From the NCBI GenBank assembly GCA_025963965.1, contig JAOPZS010000121.1, positions 1-37,928 of the forward strand: a stretch of DNA of 37,928 nt, given 5' to 3'. Every line of letters starts with the position of its first letter. The stretch's first letter is position 1. The translations under genes and the position numbers were made by a program. Shown one piece after another: positions 29,874-37,891 of this stretch. The notes under the pieces are model-generated. The model worked only from the letters and a program-made list of their open reading frames with translations, did no database searches and was not told where the DNA came from. The DNA comes from Solirubrobacterales bacterium (GTDB lineage: Bacteria; Actinomycetota; Thermoleophilia; Solirubrobacterales; Solirubrobacteraceae).

Positions 29874-30389
29874 ATGTCGGCTCCCGAAGAGCAGGATCGG
29901 CCCCGCGGGACGATCATCACGCACCCCAACCGCGACAAGGCGGTCGTGCAGGCGACGCGGGCGACGGTGATCGTCCTGCTGCTGGCGAGCGCCGCGCTCG
30001 TCCTGATCGTGACCATCGGCGGCTGGGGCGTGCTGCAGGGGATGATCCCCGTGCAGATCCTCTACGTGATCGTGTACGTCACGCTCGCCTTCTACGCGGG
30101 TCGCTGGAACCGGGGGGTGCTGCCGGTCGCATCGGCACTCGCCGTGCTGCTTGCGATCTTCGCGGCCGTCGCCGGCCCGGGCTGGTTCGCCCGAGACAAG
30201 ACCGGCTTCGAACAGCCGCCGATCGACGCCGGCGTGCTCGGGCTCCTGACGCTGCTGATCGTGCCCGTGCAGATCCTGCTGGTGGCGTTCGCGATGCGCG
30301 GCTTCCAGCAGGGCTGGAACGTCGAGCTCGAGCGCCGCGACCCGGCAGTCCAGCCGGACCTCTACGGCGCGCCTCCACATCCCGCCTGA
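29874..30389 (+). CDS. Conserved four-helix membrane protein
   Basis: The 171-residue protein has a polar N-terminus (MSAPEEQDRPRGTIITHPNR), then helices at about 30-50 (VIVLLLASAALVLIVTIGGW), 55-75 (GMIPVQILYVIVYVTLAFYA), 82-100 (VLPVASALAVLLAIFAAVAG) and 120-142 (GVLGLLTLLIVPVQILLVAF). The tail ends QPDLYGAPPHPA. I do not recognise a characterised family, and the last helix and tail look conserved-type. ATCTTCAGGAGCGC precedes the ATG, giving a good AGGAG site 4 bases away. It sits between two tRNA-Leu genes. Confidence 0.75.
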   Translation: MSAPEEQDRPRGTIITHPNRDKAVVQATRATVIVLLLASAALVLIVTIGGWGVLQGMIPVQILYVIVYVTLAFYAGRWNRGVLPVASALAVLLAIFAAVAGPGWFARDKTGFEQPPIDAGVLGLLTLLIVPVQILLVAFAMRGFQQGWNVELERRDPAVQPDLYGAPPHPA

Positions 30390-30423
30390 GCGGCGGGGTA
30401 TGCTCGCCGCGATCGTGCGGTGC

Positions 30424-30506
30424 GCGGCGGTGGCGGAACGGTAGACGCGGGGCCCTCAAAAGGCCCTGTCCGAAAGGGCGTGTGGGTTCGATTCCCACCC
30501 GCCGCA
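30424..30506 (+). tRNA. tRNA-Leu (CAA)
   Basis: The acceptor GCGGCGG pairs with CCGCCGC. The anticodon stem GGGCC/GGCCC encloses CTCAAAA (anticodon CAA). The long variable arm TGTCCGAAAGGGCGT and T arm GTGGG TTCGATT CCCAC complete a class II tRNA. A73 at 30506; CCA is not encoded. Confidence 0.96.
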
Positions 30507-30513
30507 TTGATCC

Positions 30514-31332
30514 TCAGCTGACGATCCGGTGCAGCGTCTGGGCGAGCCCGGTGCGCCCGGCGAGGATCCCGCCCGGCAGCCCCGCCCGCTCCTGCAGCTC
30601 GACGATCTCAAGGCCGGCGCGCCGGCAGATCAGCTCTCCGGCGGCGATGTCCCAGGCCTTCACCGAGCGCTCGTAGTAGACGTCGAATCGACCGGCCGCC
30701 GTCCAGGCGAGATCCAGCGCGGCGCTGCCGAAGCGCCTCACGTCGCGAACCAGCGGCGCGAGCTCGGCGAGCACCGCGGCCTGTGCCGCGCGCACGCCCG
30801 CGTCGTAGGCCAGCCCAGTCGCGACCATCGCGCTCGACAGGTCACCGCCGGCGGCGTCCTGCCCGTGCGGGTCGACGGCGCGCCCGCGCAGCTCCACTTC
30901 CCCCCGCGCGCTTCGCAGCAGCGCCGGGCCCTCGCGCGTCGCCGTGAACAGCTCCTCCCGGTTCGGGTCGTAGATCGCCCCGGCGATCGTCCCGTCCGCG
31001 TCCGCGACGGCCACGCTGACCGACCACTGCGGGATCCCGAACAGGAAGTTGACGGTGCCGTCGAGCGGGTCGACGATCCAGCGCAGGCCGCTCGATCCCG
31101 GCTCCTCGCCCCCCTCCTCCTCGCCGAGGAAGCCGTCGCCGGGACGGCGCTCGCCGAGCAGCTGGCGGATCGCCCGCTGTGAGGCGAGGTCGGCCTCGCT
31201 GACGAGATCGGTCGGGGTGCTCTTGCTGGAGACGGAGTGCTCGGCCCCGCCCGCGGCGCGCTCGGCGAGCAATTCGCCGCCGAGCCGTGCCGCCTCGATC
31301 GCCAGCTCGAGCAGCTCGAAGTCGCCGCTCAC
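30514..31332 (-). CDS. suhB: Inositol monophosphatase family protein
   Basis: The 272-residue protein carries the IMPase/FIG superfamily motifs. These are TDLVSEADLASQRAIRQLL, the acidic GFLGEEEGGEE, then WIVDPLDGTVNFLFG (the DPxDGT metal site), and the late WDIAAGELICRRAG with the third metal Asp. It would hydrolyse inositol phosphate or a related sugar phosphate with Mg2+. The start is GTG 31332, overlapping the amidase TGA as GTGA. The suhB symbol is by family only; substrate and orthology are not certain. Confidence 0.88.
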   Translation of the reverse strand: MSGDFELLELAIEAARLGGELLAERAAGGAEHSVSSKSTPTDLVSEADLASQRAIRQLLGERRPGDGFLGEEEGGEEPGSSGLRWIVDPLDGTVNFLFGIPQWSVSVAVADADGTIAGAIYDPNREELFTATREGPALLRSARGEVELRGRAVDPHGQDAAGGDLSSAMVATGLAYDAGVRAAQAAVLAELAPLVRDVRRFGSAALDLAWTAAGRFDVYYERSVKAWDIAAGELICRRAGLEIVELQERAGLPGGILAGRTGLAQTLHRIVS

Positions 31333-32744
31333 GAGAACTGCGGCGGCACACGGTCCGCCCAGGGGCGCGCTGCCTCGAGCTGCGCCGCCAGCGCCAGCAG
31401 CGGGCCCTCGCGCCCGGCAGCAGCGACGATCTGAACGGACAGCGGCATGCCCTCGGCCGAGAAGCCGGCCGGAACCGAGGCCGCCGGCTGGCCGGTGAGG
31501 TTCCAGACGCCGTTGTACGGAACCCAGCCGGCGACCGCGTTGAGCGTCCACAGCGCGCCGCGTGCCTGCAGCGCGCCGACGGCCGGGGCGGGTGCCGCCA
31601 CGGCCGGCGTGATCAGGAAGTCGTGGTCCTCGAGCACCCGGTTCAGGCGCGCCGTCAGGGCCTGCTCCCCCGCAAGGGAGCGATCGATGAAGCTCTGCGG
31701 GATCAGCCCGCCGAGCCGGGCGAAGGTGCGCGTCCGGCGTTCCAGGCGCGCGGGATTCTCGAGTGCCCCGACGTCGTCGTGGGCTCCGCGCATGTAGCGG
31801 GCGATCACGTTCGGGATCGTGTCGTTGCCGTACTCCGGGTCGCGCTCGGCGACGTCGTGGCCGAGCGAGCGGAGCAGCTCGACGGTCTCGTCGAGCGCGC
31901 GCGAGGCCTGCTTGTCGAGCTTCGTGAGCACGAGCCCCGGGAACTTCCTCGAGAACGCGATGCGCAGGCGCCCCGGGGTCGTGGCGGCGGCGTGAGCGAA
32001 GGGCACATCGGGCGCAGGCGGCCGGTCCGCGTCGACCTCGGCCGATCCCGAAGCGACGTCGTGGAACAGCGCCGTGTCGGCGACGCGTCGGGTCAGCACG
32101 CCGTTGACCGACAACCCGTGCCAGGCGCGCGAGCGCGGCGCCAGCGAGACGCGCCCTCGCTGCGGCTTGAGCCCGAACAGCCCGCACCAGGCGGCCGGGA
32201 TCCGGATCGAGCCGGCGCCGTCGGAGCCGAGCGCCGCGCCGACGAGCCCTGCCGCGACCGCGGCGGCGCTGCCGCCGCTCGAGCCGCCGGGGGAGCGCTG
32301 GATGTCCCACGGGTTGCGCGTGACCCCGAACGTGGCCGTCTCGGTGAATGGCCACAGCGTCATCTCGGGGACGTTCGTCTTGCCGATGATCACAGCGCCG
32401 GCCTCGCGCAGGCGCCGCACCACCTCGGCATCGGCCGCCGCCGGGGTCTGCTTCGCGTTCGTCCCGTAGGTGGTCACCTCGCCGCTCACGTCGATGTCGT
32501 CCTTGACGGCGATCGGGACCCCCAGGAGCGGCCGGTGCGCTCCTGCCGCGCGGCGGCTGTCGGCCTGGTCGGCTTCGAGCAGCGCCCGCTCGGCGAACAC
32601 GACACGGAAGGCGTTCAGCACCGGGTCGTGGCGGGCGATCCGCCCCAGGTAGAGCTCGACGAGCTCGCGCGAGGACACCTCACCGGCCGCGATCAGCTCG
32701 ACCTGGCGGGCGATCCCCGCATATGCCAGCTCGAGGGGCTGCAT
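31329..32744 (-). CDS. Amidase (amidase-signature family)
   Basis: The 471-residue enzyme has the Ser-cisSer-Lys triad. Lys is in VPIAVKDDIDVSGEVTTYG, and the serines are in the Gly/Ser-rich signature SPGGSSGGSAAAVAAGLVG followed by ALGSDGAGSIRIPAAWCGLF. Other conserved segments are IIGKTNVPEM and FGVTRNPWD. It hydrolyses amide bonds, but substrate cannot be told from sequence. It lacks neighbours of the GatCAB complex (no gatB or gatC here), so it is a stand-alone amidase rather than GatA. It is translationally coupled to the IMPase gene by a GTGA overlap. Confidence 0.9.
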   Translation of the reverse strand: MQPLELAYAGIARQVELIAAGEVSSRELVELYLGRIARHDPVLNAFRVVFAERALLEADQADSRRAAGAHRPLLGVPIAVKDDIDVSGEVTTYGTNAKQTPAAADAEVVRRLREAGAVIIGKTNVPEMTLWPFTETATFGVTRNPWDIQRSPGGSSGGSAAAVAAGLVGAALGSDGAGSIRIPAAWCGLFGLKPQRGRVSLAPRSRAWHGLSVNGVLTRRVADTALFHDVASGSAEVDADRPPAPDVPFAHAAATTPGRLRIAFSRKFPGLVLTKLDKQASRALDETVELLRSLGHDVAERDPEYGNDTIPNVIARYMRGAHDDVGALENPARLERRTRTFARLGGLIPQSFIDRSLAGEQALTARLNRVLEDHDFLITPAVAAPAPAVGALQARGALWTLNAVAGWVPYNGVWNLTGQPAASVPAGFSAEGMPLSVQIVAAAGREGPLLALAAQLEAARPWADRVPPQFS

Positions 32745-32836
32745 CAGACGCGCAATCTATGCGAAAACCTGATGTGTCCGCCGCGACCGCGCCTACGATG
32801 GGCGCCGGGGCGAGGAAGCGAGCAAGGGGGAGCGCG

Positions 32837-33445
32837 ATGTCATATCCGGTGAGCTTCGAAGCCGACTACGCCGAGAGGCGCAGCCGGCTCAGCGCCTTCT
32901 TCCGGCTGATCCTCGCGATCCCGCACGCGATCCTCCTCTACATCTTCGGCATCGCCGCGGGCGTCCTCGTCGTGATCGCCTGGTTTGCGATCGTGATCAC
33001 GGGGCGCTACCCGAAGGGCCTGTACGACTTCGCCTCGGGCTTCGTCCGCTACCTCTCGAGGTTCGTCGCCTACACGGCGCTGCTCACCGACGCCTACCCG
33101 CCGTTCAACGGGTCCGATGACGCCTCATACCCGGTGCGCATGTCCTTCGCCGGGCCGCTCGAGAGGTACAGCCGGCTGAAGACCTTCTTCCGGGCGATCC
33201 TCGCGATCCCGATCATGGTGCTGCGCTACGTGATGACGCTGATGCTCGAGATCGGCGCCGTCGCAGCGTGGTTCATCATCCTCGTCACAGGCAGGATGCC
33301 GCGCGGGCTGTTCGACCTTATGGTGCTCGCCAACTCCTACACGGCGCGCAGCGACGCCTACCTGTTCCTGCTGACCGAGACCTACCCGCCGTTCCAGGAC
33401 GAGCACACGCGCGGGGCCGGCGTCGCGTCGCAGCAGCCGGGCTAG
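32837..33445 (+). CDS. DUF4389-type membrane protein with an internal duplication
   Basis: The 202-residue protein contains two similar halves. The first begins YPVSFEADYAERRSRLSAFF, then RLILAIPHAILLYIFGIAAG. The second begins YPVRMSFAGPLERYSRLKTF, then FRAILAIPIMVLRYVMTLML. Each half has a pair of membrane helices and a matching YPKGLYDFASGFVRYLSRF or MPRGLFDLMVLANSYTARSD stretch and a TxAYPPF or TETYPPF end. DUF4389 function is unknown. AAGGGGGAG lies 5 bases before the ATG. It ends on CTAG shared with the convergent carboxylase gene. Confidence 0.85.
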   Translation: MSYPVSFEADYAERRSRLSAFFRLILAIPHAILLYIFGIAAGVLVVIAWFAIVITGRYPKGLYDFASGFVRYLSRFVAYTALLTDAYPPFNGSDDASYPVRMSFAGPLERYSRLKTFFRAILAIPIMVLRYVMTLMLEIGAVAAWFIILVTGRMPRGLFDLMVLANSYTARSDAYLFLLTETYPPFQDEHTRGAGVASQQPG

Positions 33446-34959
33446 ACGGGTGTCACGGCGTTGTGCTTGCGCGGCCACGCGCGCTGCTTGGAGCGCGCGT
33501 GGTTGAACCGCCGGATCAGCTCCTCGCGCAGGAGCTCCGGTGCCACCACCGCGTCGACCACCACCTCTGAGGCGAGGTGCAGGATGTCGATGTCGGCCGC
33601 GTACTCGGCGCGCAGCCGCTCCGTCTCGACGGCCCGCTCGGCCTCGTCCTCGATCGCCTGCAGCTGGTTGTAGTAGACGGCGTTGATCGCCGCCTGCGGC
33701 CCCATCACGGCGATCGACGCGCTCGGCAGCGCGATGCAGCAGTCCGGCTCGAACGCCGGGCCCGCCATCGCGTACAGGCCGGCGCCGTAGGCCTTTCGCA
33801 CGACCACCGAGATCTTCGGCACGGTCGCCTCGCTGACGGCGCTGATCATCTTCGCGCCGTGGCGGATGATCCCGTCGCGCTCGACCTGCGTGCCGATCAT
33901 GAAGCCCGGCACGTCGGCCAGGAACAGGAGCGGCACGTTGAACGCATTGCAGTTCCAGATGAATCGTGCCGCCTTGTCGGCCGAGTCTGAGAACAGCACG
34001 CCGCCCTTGTGCCTGGGCTGGTTGGCGACGATTCCGATCGCCTGCCCGTCCAGGCGCGCGAAGCCGACGACCAGCTCCTTCGCCCAACGAGGATGGATCT
34101 CGAGGAACGAGCCCGAGTCGATCAGCCCGTCGATCAGCGCCTTGATGTCAAACGGCTTGTTCTCGTCGGCCGGGATCAGCCCTGCGATCTCAGCACCGGC
34201 CGGCTCCGCCGGCCCGGCCACAGGGGGCTCGCCGCGCCAGTTCCCGGGCAGGAACGAGAGGTAGCGACGGGCGAGATCGATGCCCTCCTCGTCGCTCTTG
34301 ACGAGCTGGTGCCCGCAGCCGGAGACGCCGGTGTGCATGCGGGCGCCCCCCATCTCCTCGAGCGTGACCTTCTCGCCGATCACCATCTCGGCCATGCGCG
34401 GCGAGCCCAGGTACATCGAGGCGTTGCCGTCGCGCATGATCACGATGTCGCAGAACGCCGGGATGTAGGCGCCTCCGGCCGCGCTCGGGCCGAACAGCAC
34501 GCAGACCTGCGGCACGACGCCCGAGAGCTTCACCTGGTTGTGGAAGATCCGGCCGGCCCCACGGCGCCCTGGGAACATCTGCACCTGCTCGGTGATGCGC
34601 GCGCCGGCCGAGTCGACGAGGTAGACCATCGGCACCTCCAGCGACATCGCCCGCTCCTGGATGCGCAGGATCTTCTCGACCGTCTTCGGCCCCCACGACC
34701 CCGCCTTGACGGTCGGGTCGTTGGCCATCAGCGCGACCGGGCGCGCACCGATCGTGCCGACGCCGGTGACGACGCCATCGGCGCCGAGACCGTCCTCCTG
34801 CCAGTTTGCGAGCAGCGCTTCCTCGGAGAACGAGCCCGGATCGAGCAGCAGCGCGACGCGCTCACGCACGGGGAGCTTGCCCTGCTCGAGCGCCTTGGAG
34901 CGATGGCGCTCGGGCCCGCCTGCGAGCGCGCGCCCGGCGGCGTCCTCGAGCGCGCTCAT
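33442..34959 (-). CDS. Acyl-CoA carboxylase, beta (carboxyltransferase) subunit
   Basis: The 505-residue protein has both crotonase-like halves of the biotin-dependent carboxyltransferase: the N-half contains GPKTVEKILRIQERAMSLEV, YLVDSAGARITEQVQMFPGR and CVLFGPSAAGGAYIPAFCDI; the C-half has IGIVANQPRHKGGVLFSDSA, FLADVPGFMIGTQVERDGII and the oxyanion-hole stretch YGAGLYAMAGPAFEPDC. It transfers CO2 from biotin to an acyl-CoA such as propionyl-, methylcrotonyl- or acetyl-CoA. The substrate is not decided by sequence, but the neighbouring HMG-CoA lyase and enoyl-CoA hydratase suggest methylcrotonyl-CoA. The alpha subunit is not in the window. ATG 34959 overlaps a 33-residue frame as ATGA. Confidence 0.9.
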   Translation of the reverse strand: MSALEDAAGRALAGGPERHRSKALEQGKLPVRERVALLLDPGSFSEEALLANWQEDGLGADGVVTGVGTIGARPVALMANDPTVKAGSWGPKTVEKILRIQERAMSLEVPMVYLVDSAGARITEQVQMFPGRRGAGRIFHNQVKLSGVVPQVCVLFGPSAAGGAYIPAFCDIVIMRDGNASMYLGSPRMAEMVIGEKVTLEEMGGARMHTGVSGCGHQLVKSDEEGIDLARRYLSFLPGNWRGEPPVAGPAEPAGAEIAGLIPADENKPFDIKALIDGLIDSGSFLEIHPRWAKELVVGFARLDGQAIGIVANQPRHKGGVLFSDSADKAARFIWNCNAFNVPLLFLADVPGFMIGTQVERDGIIRHGAKMISAVSEATVPKISVVVRKAYGAGLYAMAGPAFEPDCCIALPSASIAVMGPQAAINAVYYNQLQAIEDEAERAVETERLRAEYAADIDILHLASEVVVDAVVAPELLREELIRRFNHARSKQRAWPRKHNAVTPV

Positions 34960-35057
34960 CGCGGCGGGCGCAGCCGCATGGCGACCATGCGCTCGCGCGG
35001 TTTCACAGCGACGCGCTCGCGGTGATCGCCTGCCGGGGTTCCGGAGGGGTCGCCCAT
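34956..35057 (-). CDS. Possible 33-residue ORF between the dehydrogenase and carboxylase genes
   Basis: An ATG at 35057 lies 2 bases after the dehydrogenase stop. It opens MGDPSGTPAGDHRERVAVKP followed by RERMVAMRLRPPR, and its TGA overlaps the carboxylase ATG as ATGA. The tight packing on both sides favours translation, as a coupling peptide or a very short carboxylase-associated protein. It is far shorter than known epsilon subunits and has no recognised domain. Confidence 0.35.
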   Translation of the reverse strand: MGDPSGTPAGDHRERVAVKPRERMVAMRLRPPR

Positions 35058-35059
35058 GC

Positions 35060-35947
35060 CTAGAACGCGGGGTTCTCCCGCGGCTCCTCACCGGAGTAGT
35101 CGTAGAAGCCGGTCCCCGACTTGCGGCCGTACCAGCCGGCCGCGAGCATCTTGCGCAGCGTCGGCGGGCGCGCGAAGCGCCGCTCGCGGAACTCGTCGAA
35201 GAGCACGTCGCAGATCGACCCGAGCGTGTCGAGGCCGACGAAGTCGGCGAGCGTCAACGGGCCCATCGGGTGCCCCGCGCCGGCCTTCATCGCCTCGTCG
35301 ATCTCGGCGACCGACCCGACGCCCTCTTCGTAGGCGCGCATCGCGTCGAGCATGTAGGGGACGAGCAGCCGGTTGACGATGAAGCCGGCCTTGTCCTTCG
35401 TCGGGATCGCGAGCTTGCCCTCGCTGCGCGCGAACTGCAGAGCGGTCTCGAACGCCTCCTCGGTGGTGGTCAAGGCCCGCACGACCTCGACGAGCTTCAT
35501 CACCTGCGCCGGGTTGAAGTAGTGCAGCCCGACGAACTGGCCCGGGCGGCTCGTCGCCGCCGCCTGGTCGATCACGGCCAGCGAGGACGTGTTCGTCGCG
35601 AATACCGCCTCGGGCTTGACGATCGCGTCGAGCTCCTTCCACATCTCGAGCTTCAACGGCAGGCTCTCGGTGATCGCCTCGATCACGAGATCGCAGCCGG
35701 CGAGGTCCTTGTAGTCGGTCGTGCCGGCGATCCGGCCGCGCACGGCGTCAGCGTCCTCCTGGCTGGACTTGCCCTTCTCGACGGCGCGGGCGAGCTGCTT
35801 CTCGATCTTGCCGATGCCCTTCTGCAGCGTCGCGTCATCGACCTCGCGCAGGACGACCTCGTAGCCGGCCTGGGCCGCCACCTGAGCGATCCCGTGACCC
35901 ATCAGGCCCGCCCCGAGCACTCCAACCTGCTTGATCTGCTGCGGCAT
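35060..35947 (-). CDS. 3-hydroxyacyl-CoA (3-hydroxybutyryl-CoA) dehydrogenase
   Basis: The 295-residue protein has an N-terminal NAD-binding Rossmann fold with GVLGAGLMGHGIAQVAAQAG, then DLVIEAITESLPLKLEMWKE and FATNTSSLAVIDQAA. The catalytic His-Glu pair sits in GQFVGLHYFNPAQVMKLVEV. The C-terminal helical domain has KDKAGFIVNRLLVPYMLDAM and HPMGPLTLADFVGLDTL. Length and layout match stand-alone hbd/fadB2-type enzymes. It oxidises a 3-hydroxyacyl-CoA in fatty or branched-chain acid breakdown. It is first in a run with the 33-residue ORF and the carboxylase beta gene, and is divergent from the enoyl-CoA hydratase. Confidence 0.93.
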   Translation of the reverse strand: MPQQIKQVGVLGAGLMGHGIAQVAAQAGYEVVLREVDDATLQKGIGKIEKQLARAVEKGKSSQEDADAVRGRIAGTTDYKDLAGCDLVIEAITESLPLKLEMWKELDAIVKPEAVFATNTSSLAVIDQAAATSRPGQFVGLHYFNPAQVMKLVEVVRALTTTEEAFETALQFARSEGKLAIPTKDKAGFIVNRLLVPYMLDAMRAYEEGVGSVAEIDEAMKAGAGHPMGPLTLADFVGLDTLGSICDVLFDEFRERRFARPPTLRKMLAAGWYGRKSGTGFYDYSGEEPRENPAF

Positions 35948-36045
35948 TTGACTCCTTCATAGCTCTGTCGAGGGCGGCCACACGCCGCTCCCTCCCCACC
36001 CGCCGGGCGTGGCCGGTGCCGAGAGCCTATTACCGGGATCCGAGC

Positions 36046-36069
36046 CGCGTCGGCGCCGGCGCCGACGCG
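36046..36069. promoter_or_regulatory. Perfect 24-bp palindrome in the divergent acyl-CoA promoter region
   Basis: CGCGTCGGCGCC (36046-36057) is followed by its exact reverse complement (36058-36069). It lies between the divergent dehydrogenase (start 35947) and enoyl-CoA hydratase (start 36132). It could be an operator for a fatty-acid or branched-chain regulator or a hairpin. All but two bases are G or C, so chance symmetry is easier here than in AT-containing sequence. Confidence 0.5.
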
Positions 36070-36131
36070 CCGCACGGTGGGCGAGGTGAGCCGAATAACC
36101 TCTCCAGGGTCACCGACGCCAGGAGGGTCCG

Positions 36132-36890
36132 ATGAGCATCGTCGTCACCGAGGACCGCGGCCAGGTCCGGCACATCGTGCTGAACCGCCCGGAGAAGCGC
36201 AACGCGATGAACCAGGAGCTGCTGCTGGCGCTCGGCCAGGCGCTGCGTGAGGCGGCATCCGAGCCGACTGTGCATTGCGTCGTGCTGCGCGGCGAGGGAC
36301 CCGTGTTCTCCGCGGGCGTCGACCTCAACGAGCTGATGGCCTCGACCGGACAGCCCGGGATGCTGCGCCCGTTTCGCAAGGTCTTCCTCGAATGCGCGAA
36401 CCTCTGTGAAGAGATGGCCAAGCCGGTCGTCTGCCAGATCCACCGCACATGCGTCGGCGGCGCGCTCGAGGTGGCCCTCGGCTGCGACCTGCGCATCGCC
36501 TCCAGCGACGCACAGCTGGGACTGCCCGAGGTCAAGTTCGGGATCATCCCGGACGTCGGCGGCTCCACGCGCCTGCCTGCCGTCGTCGGCCTCGGCCGGG
36601 CGAAGGAGCTGATCATGACGGCGCGCACGATCGGTGCGCAGGAGGCCGAGCGGATCGGCCTCCTCAACCGCGTCGTCGAGCCGGACGAGCTCGAGCACGC
36701 GACCGGTGCGCTCGTGGAGGAGCTGCTGGCGAACTCGCACATCGCCGTCGGGCGCGCCAAGCGCGTGCTGGACGCCTCGGCTCGCCCCGCGCTCGCGCAG
36801 ACGCTCGAGATGGAGGTTGCCGTGCAGGAGTACTGCGTCGCCGCAGCCCGTGAGTCGGCGCGCGAGGTCGAGCAGGCGCTGGCGGGCTGA
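36132..36890 (+). CDS. Enoyl-CoA hydratase/isomerase family protein
   Basis: The 252-residue crotonase-fold protein has HIVLNRPEKRNAMNQELLLA near the start, the oxyanion-hole segment FSAGVDLNEL, then GGALEVALGCDLRIASSDAQ with the first catalytic Glu, and LGLPEVKFGIIPDVGGSTRL with the second. Both catalytic Glu residues of crotonase are present, so hydration of an enoyl-CoA is likely. With HMG-CoA lyase next door, 3-methylglutaconyl-CoA hydration is a reasonable guess. AGGAGGG lies 6 bases before the ATG. It is convergent with the HMG-CoA lyase gene, with a 41-bp gap. Confidence 0.92.
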   Translation: MSIVVTEDRGQVRHIVLNRPEKRNAMNQELLLALGQALREAASEPTVHCVVLRGEGPVFSAGVDLNELMASTGQPGMLRPFRKVFLECANLCEEMAKPVVCQIHRTCVGGALEVALGCDLRIASSDAQLGLPEVKFGIIPDVGGSTRLPAVVGLGRAKELIMTARTIGAQEAERIGLLNRVVEPDELEHATGALVEELLANSHIAVGRAKRVLDASARPALAQTLEMEVAVQEYCVAAARESAREVEQALAG

Positions 36891-36931
36891 TCCGCCGCCG
36901 TGGCGCGTCCGGCGTCGCGGGGGGCCCCGCC

Positions 36932-37891
36932 TCAGCGGTGCCAGTCGACCGGGCCGGCCACCAGCGTGTGGCTGCCCAGCGGCCTGCCCAGCAGCTGCTG
37001 CACGGCCGCCGTGCAGGCGAGCAGCGCGGGCAGCTCGACTCCGGTCTCGATGCCCATCTCGTGAAGCATCGAGACGAGGTCCTCGGTCGCGATGTTGCCG
37101 GTCGCGCCGGGCGGGACCGGGCAGCCGCCGAGCTCGCCGAAGCTCGACTCGAACGAGTCGACACCCGCCTCGAGCGCCGCCAGGACGTTGGCGAGACCCT
37201 GACCGCGCGTGTTGTGGAAGTGGGCGGTCAGCTCGACCTCGCCGAGCTCGCCCCGGGCGCGCGTGAAGAACTCCTTGACCTGCCGGGGGTTGGCCATCCC
37301 AGTCGTGTCTCCGAAGCCGATCTCGACTGCGCCGGCGTCGCGCAGCGCGGCGGCGATCGACAGCACCCGCTCGACCGGTACCTCGCCCTCATACGGGCAG
37401 CCGAACGACGTCGAGATCACCCCCTCGCAGCGCAGCCCCGCCTCGCCGGCGCGGGCGAGCACGCGCTGCAGCCCGTCGAGCGACTCGGCGACCGAGCGGT
37501 TGACGTTCTCCCGGTTGTGGGTCTCAGACGCCGACAGGAAGACGTTGACCTCGTCGAAGAGAGCCCGCCCGCCCCGCTCGCCGTCGGCCTCCGCGAGCAG
37601 CGCGAGCGCCGTGTCCAGACCGCGCTCGTTGGGGATCAGCACCGACACGCTGACCTCGCCCGGCACGTCGATCGCAGCGAGCACGTCGGCGGCGTCGGCG
37701 AGCTGCGGGATGACGTCTGGGCGCACGAAGCTCGTCACCTCGAGGCGGCGCAGGCCGGTGCGCGCGAGGGCATCGATCAGCTCGACCTTGCGCGCCGTTG
37801 CGATCACCTCGGGCTCGTTCTGGAAGCCGTCGCGCGGCCCCACCTCTCGCACGCGCGCCCGCGCAGGGAGCGTCTCTGAGACGGCGCTCAC
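36932..37891 (-). CDS. mvaB: Hydroxymethylglutaryl-CoA lyase
   Basis: The 319-residue TIM-barrel protein has REVGPRDGFQNEPEVIATAR at the N-terminus (catalytic Arg-Asp), LEVTSFVRPDVIPQLADA, and NVFLSASETHNRENVNRSVA. Further on are the metal motif ELTAHFHNTRGQGLANVLAA (HxH) and the flexible active-site loop GELGGCPVPPGATGNIATED with its Cys. It splits HMG-CoA to acetoacetate and acetyl-CoA, the last step of leucine breakdown. The GTG at 37891 overlaps the upstream TGA as GTGA, so it is preferred over the adjacent GTG at 37894. Confidence 0.93.
   Translation of the reverse strand: MSAVSETLPARARVREVGPRDGFQNEPEVIATARKVELIDALARTGLRRLEVTSFVRPDVIPQLADAADVLAAIDVPGEVSVSVLIPNERGLDTALALLAEADGERGGRALFDEVNVFLSASETHNRENVNRSVAESLDGLQRVLARAGEAGLRCEGVISTSFGCPYEGEVPVERVLSIAAALRDAGAVEIGFGDTTGMANPRQVKEFFTRARGELGEVELTAHFHNTRGQGLANVLAALEAGVDSFESSFGELGGCPVPPGATGNIATEDLVSMLHEMGIETGVELPALLACTAAVQQLLGRPLGSHTLVAGPVDWHR

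Noticed and set aside
31287-32852. Long plus-strand open frame opposite the IMPase and amidase genes
   Set aside because: The minus-strand genes carry complete catalytic motifs. The plus frame is Arg/Gly-rich with no domain, as usual for antisense of high-GC genes.
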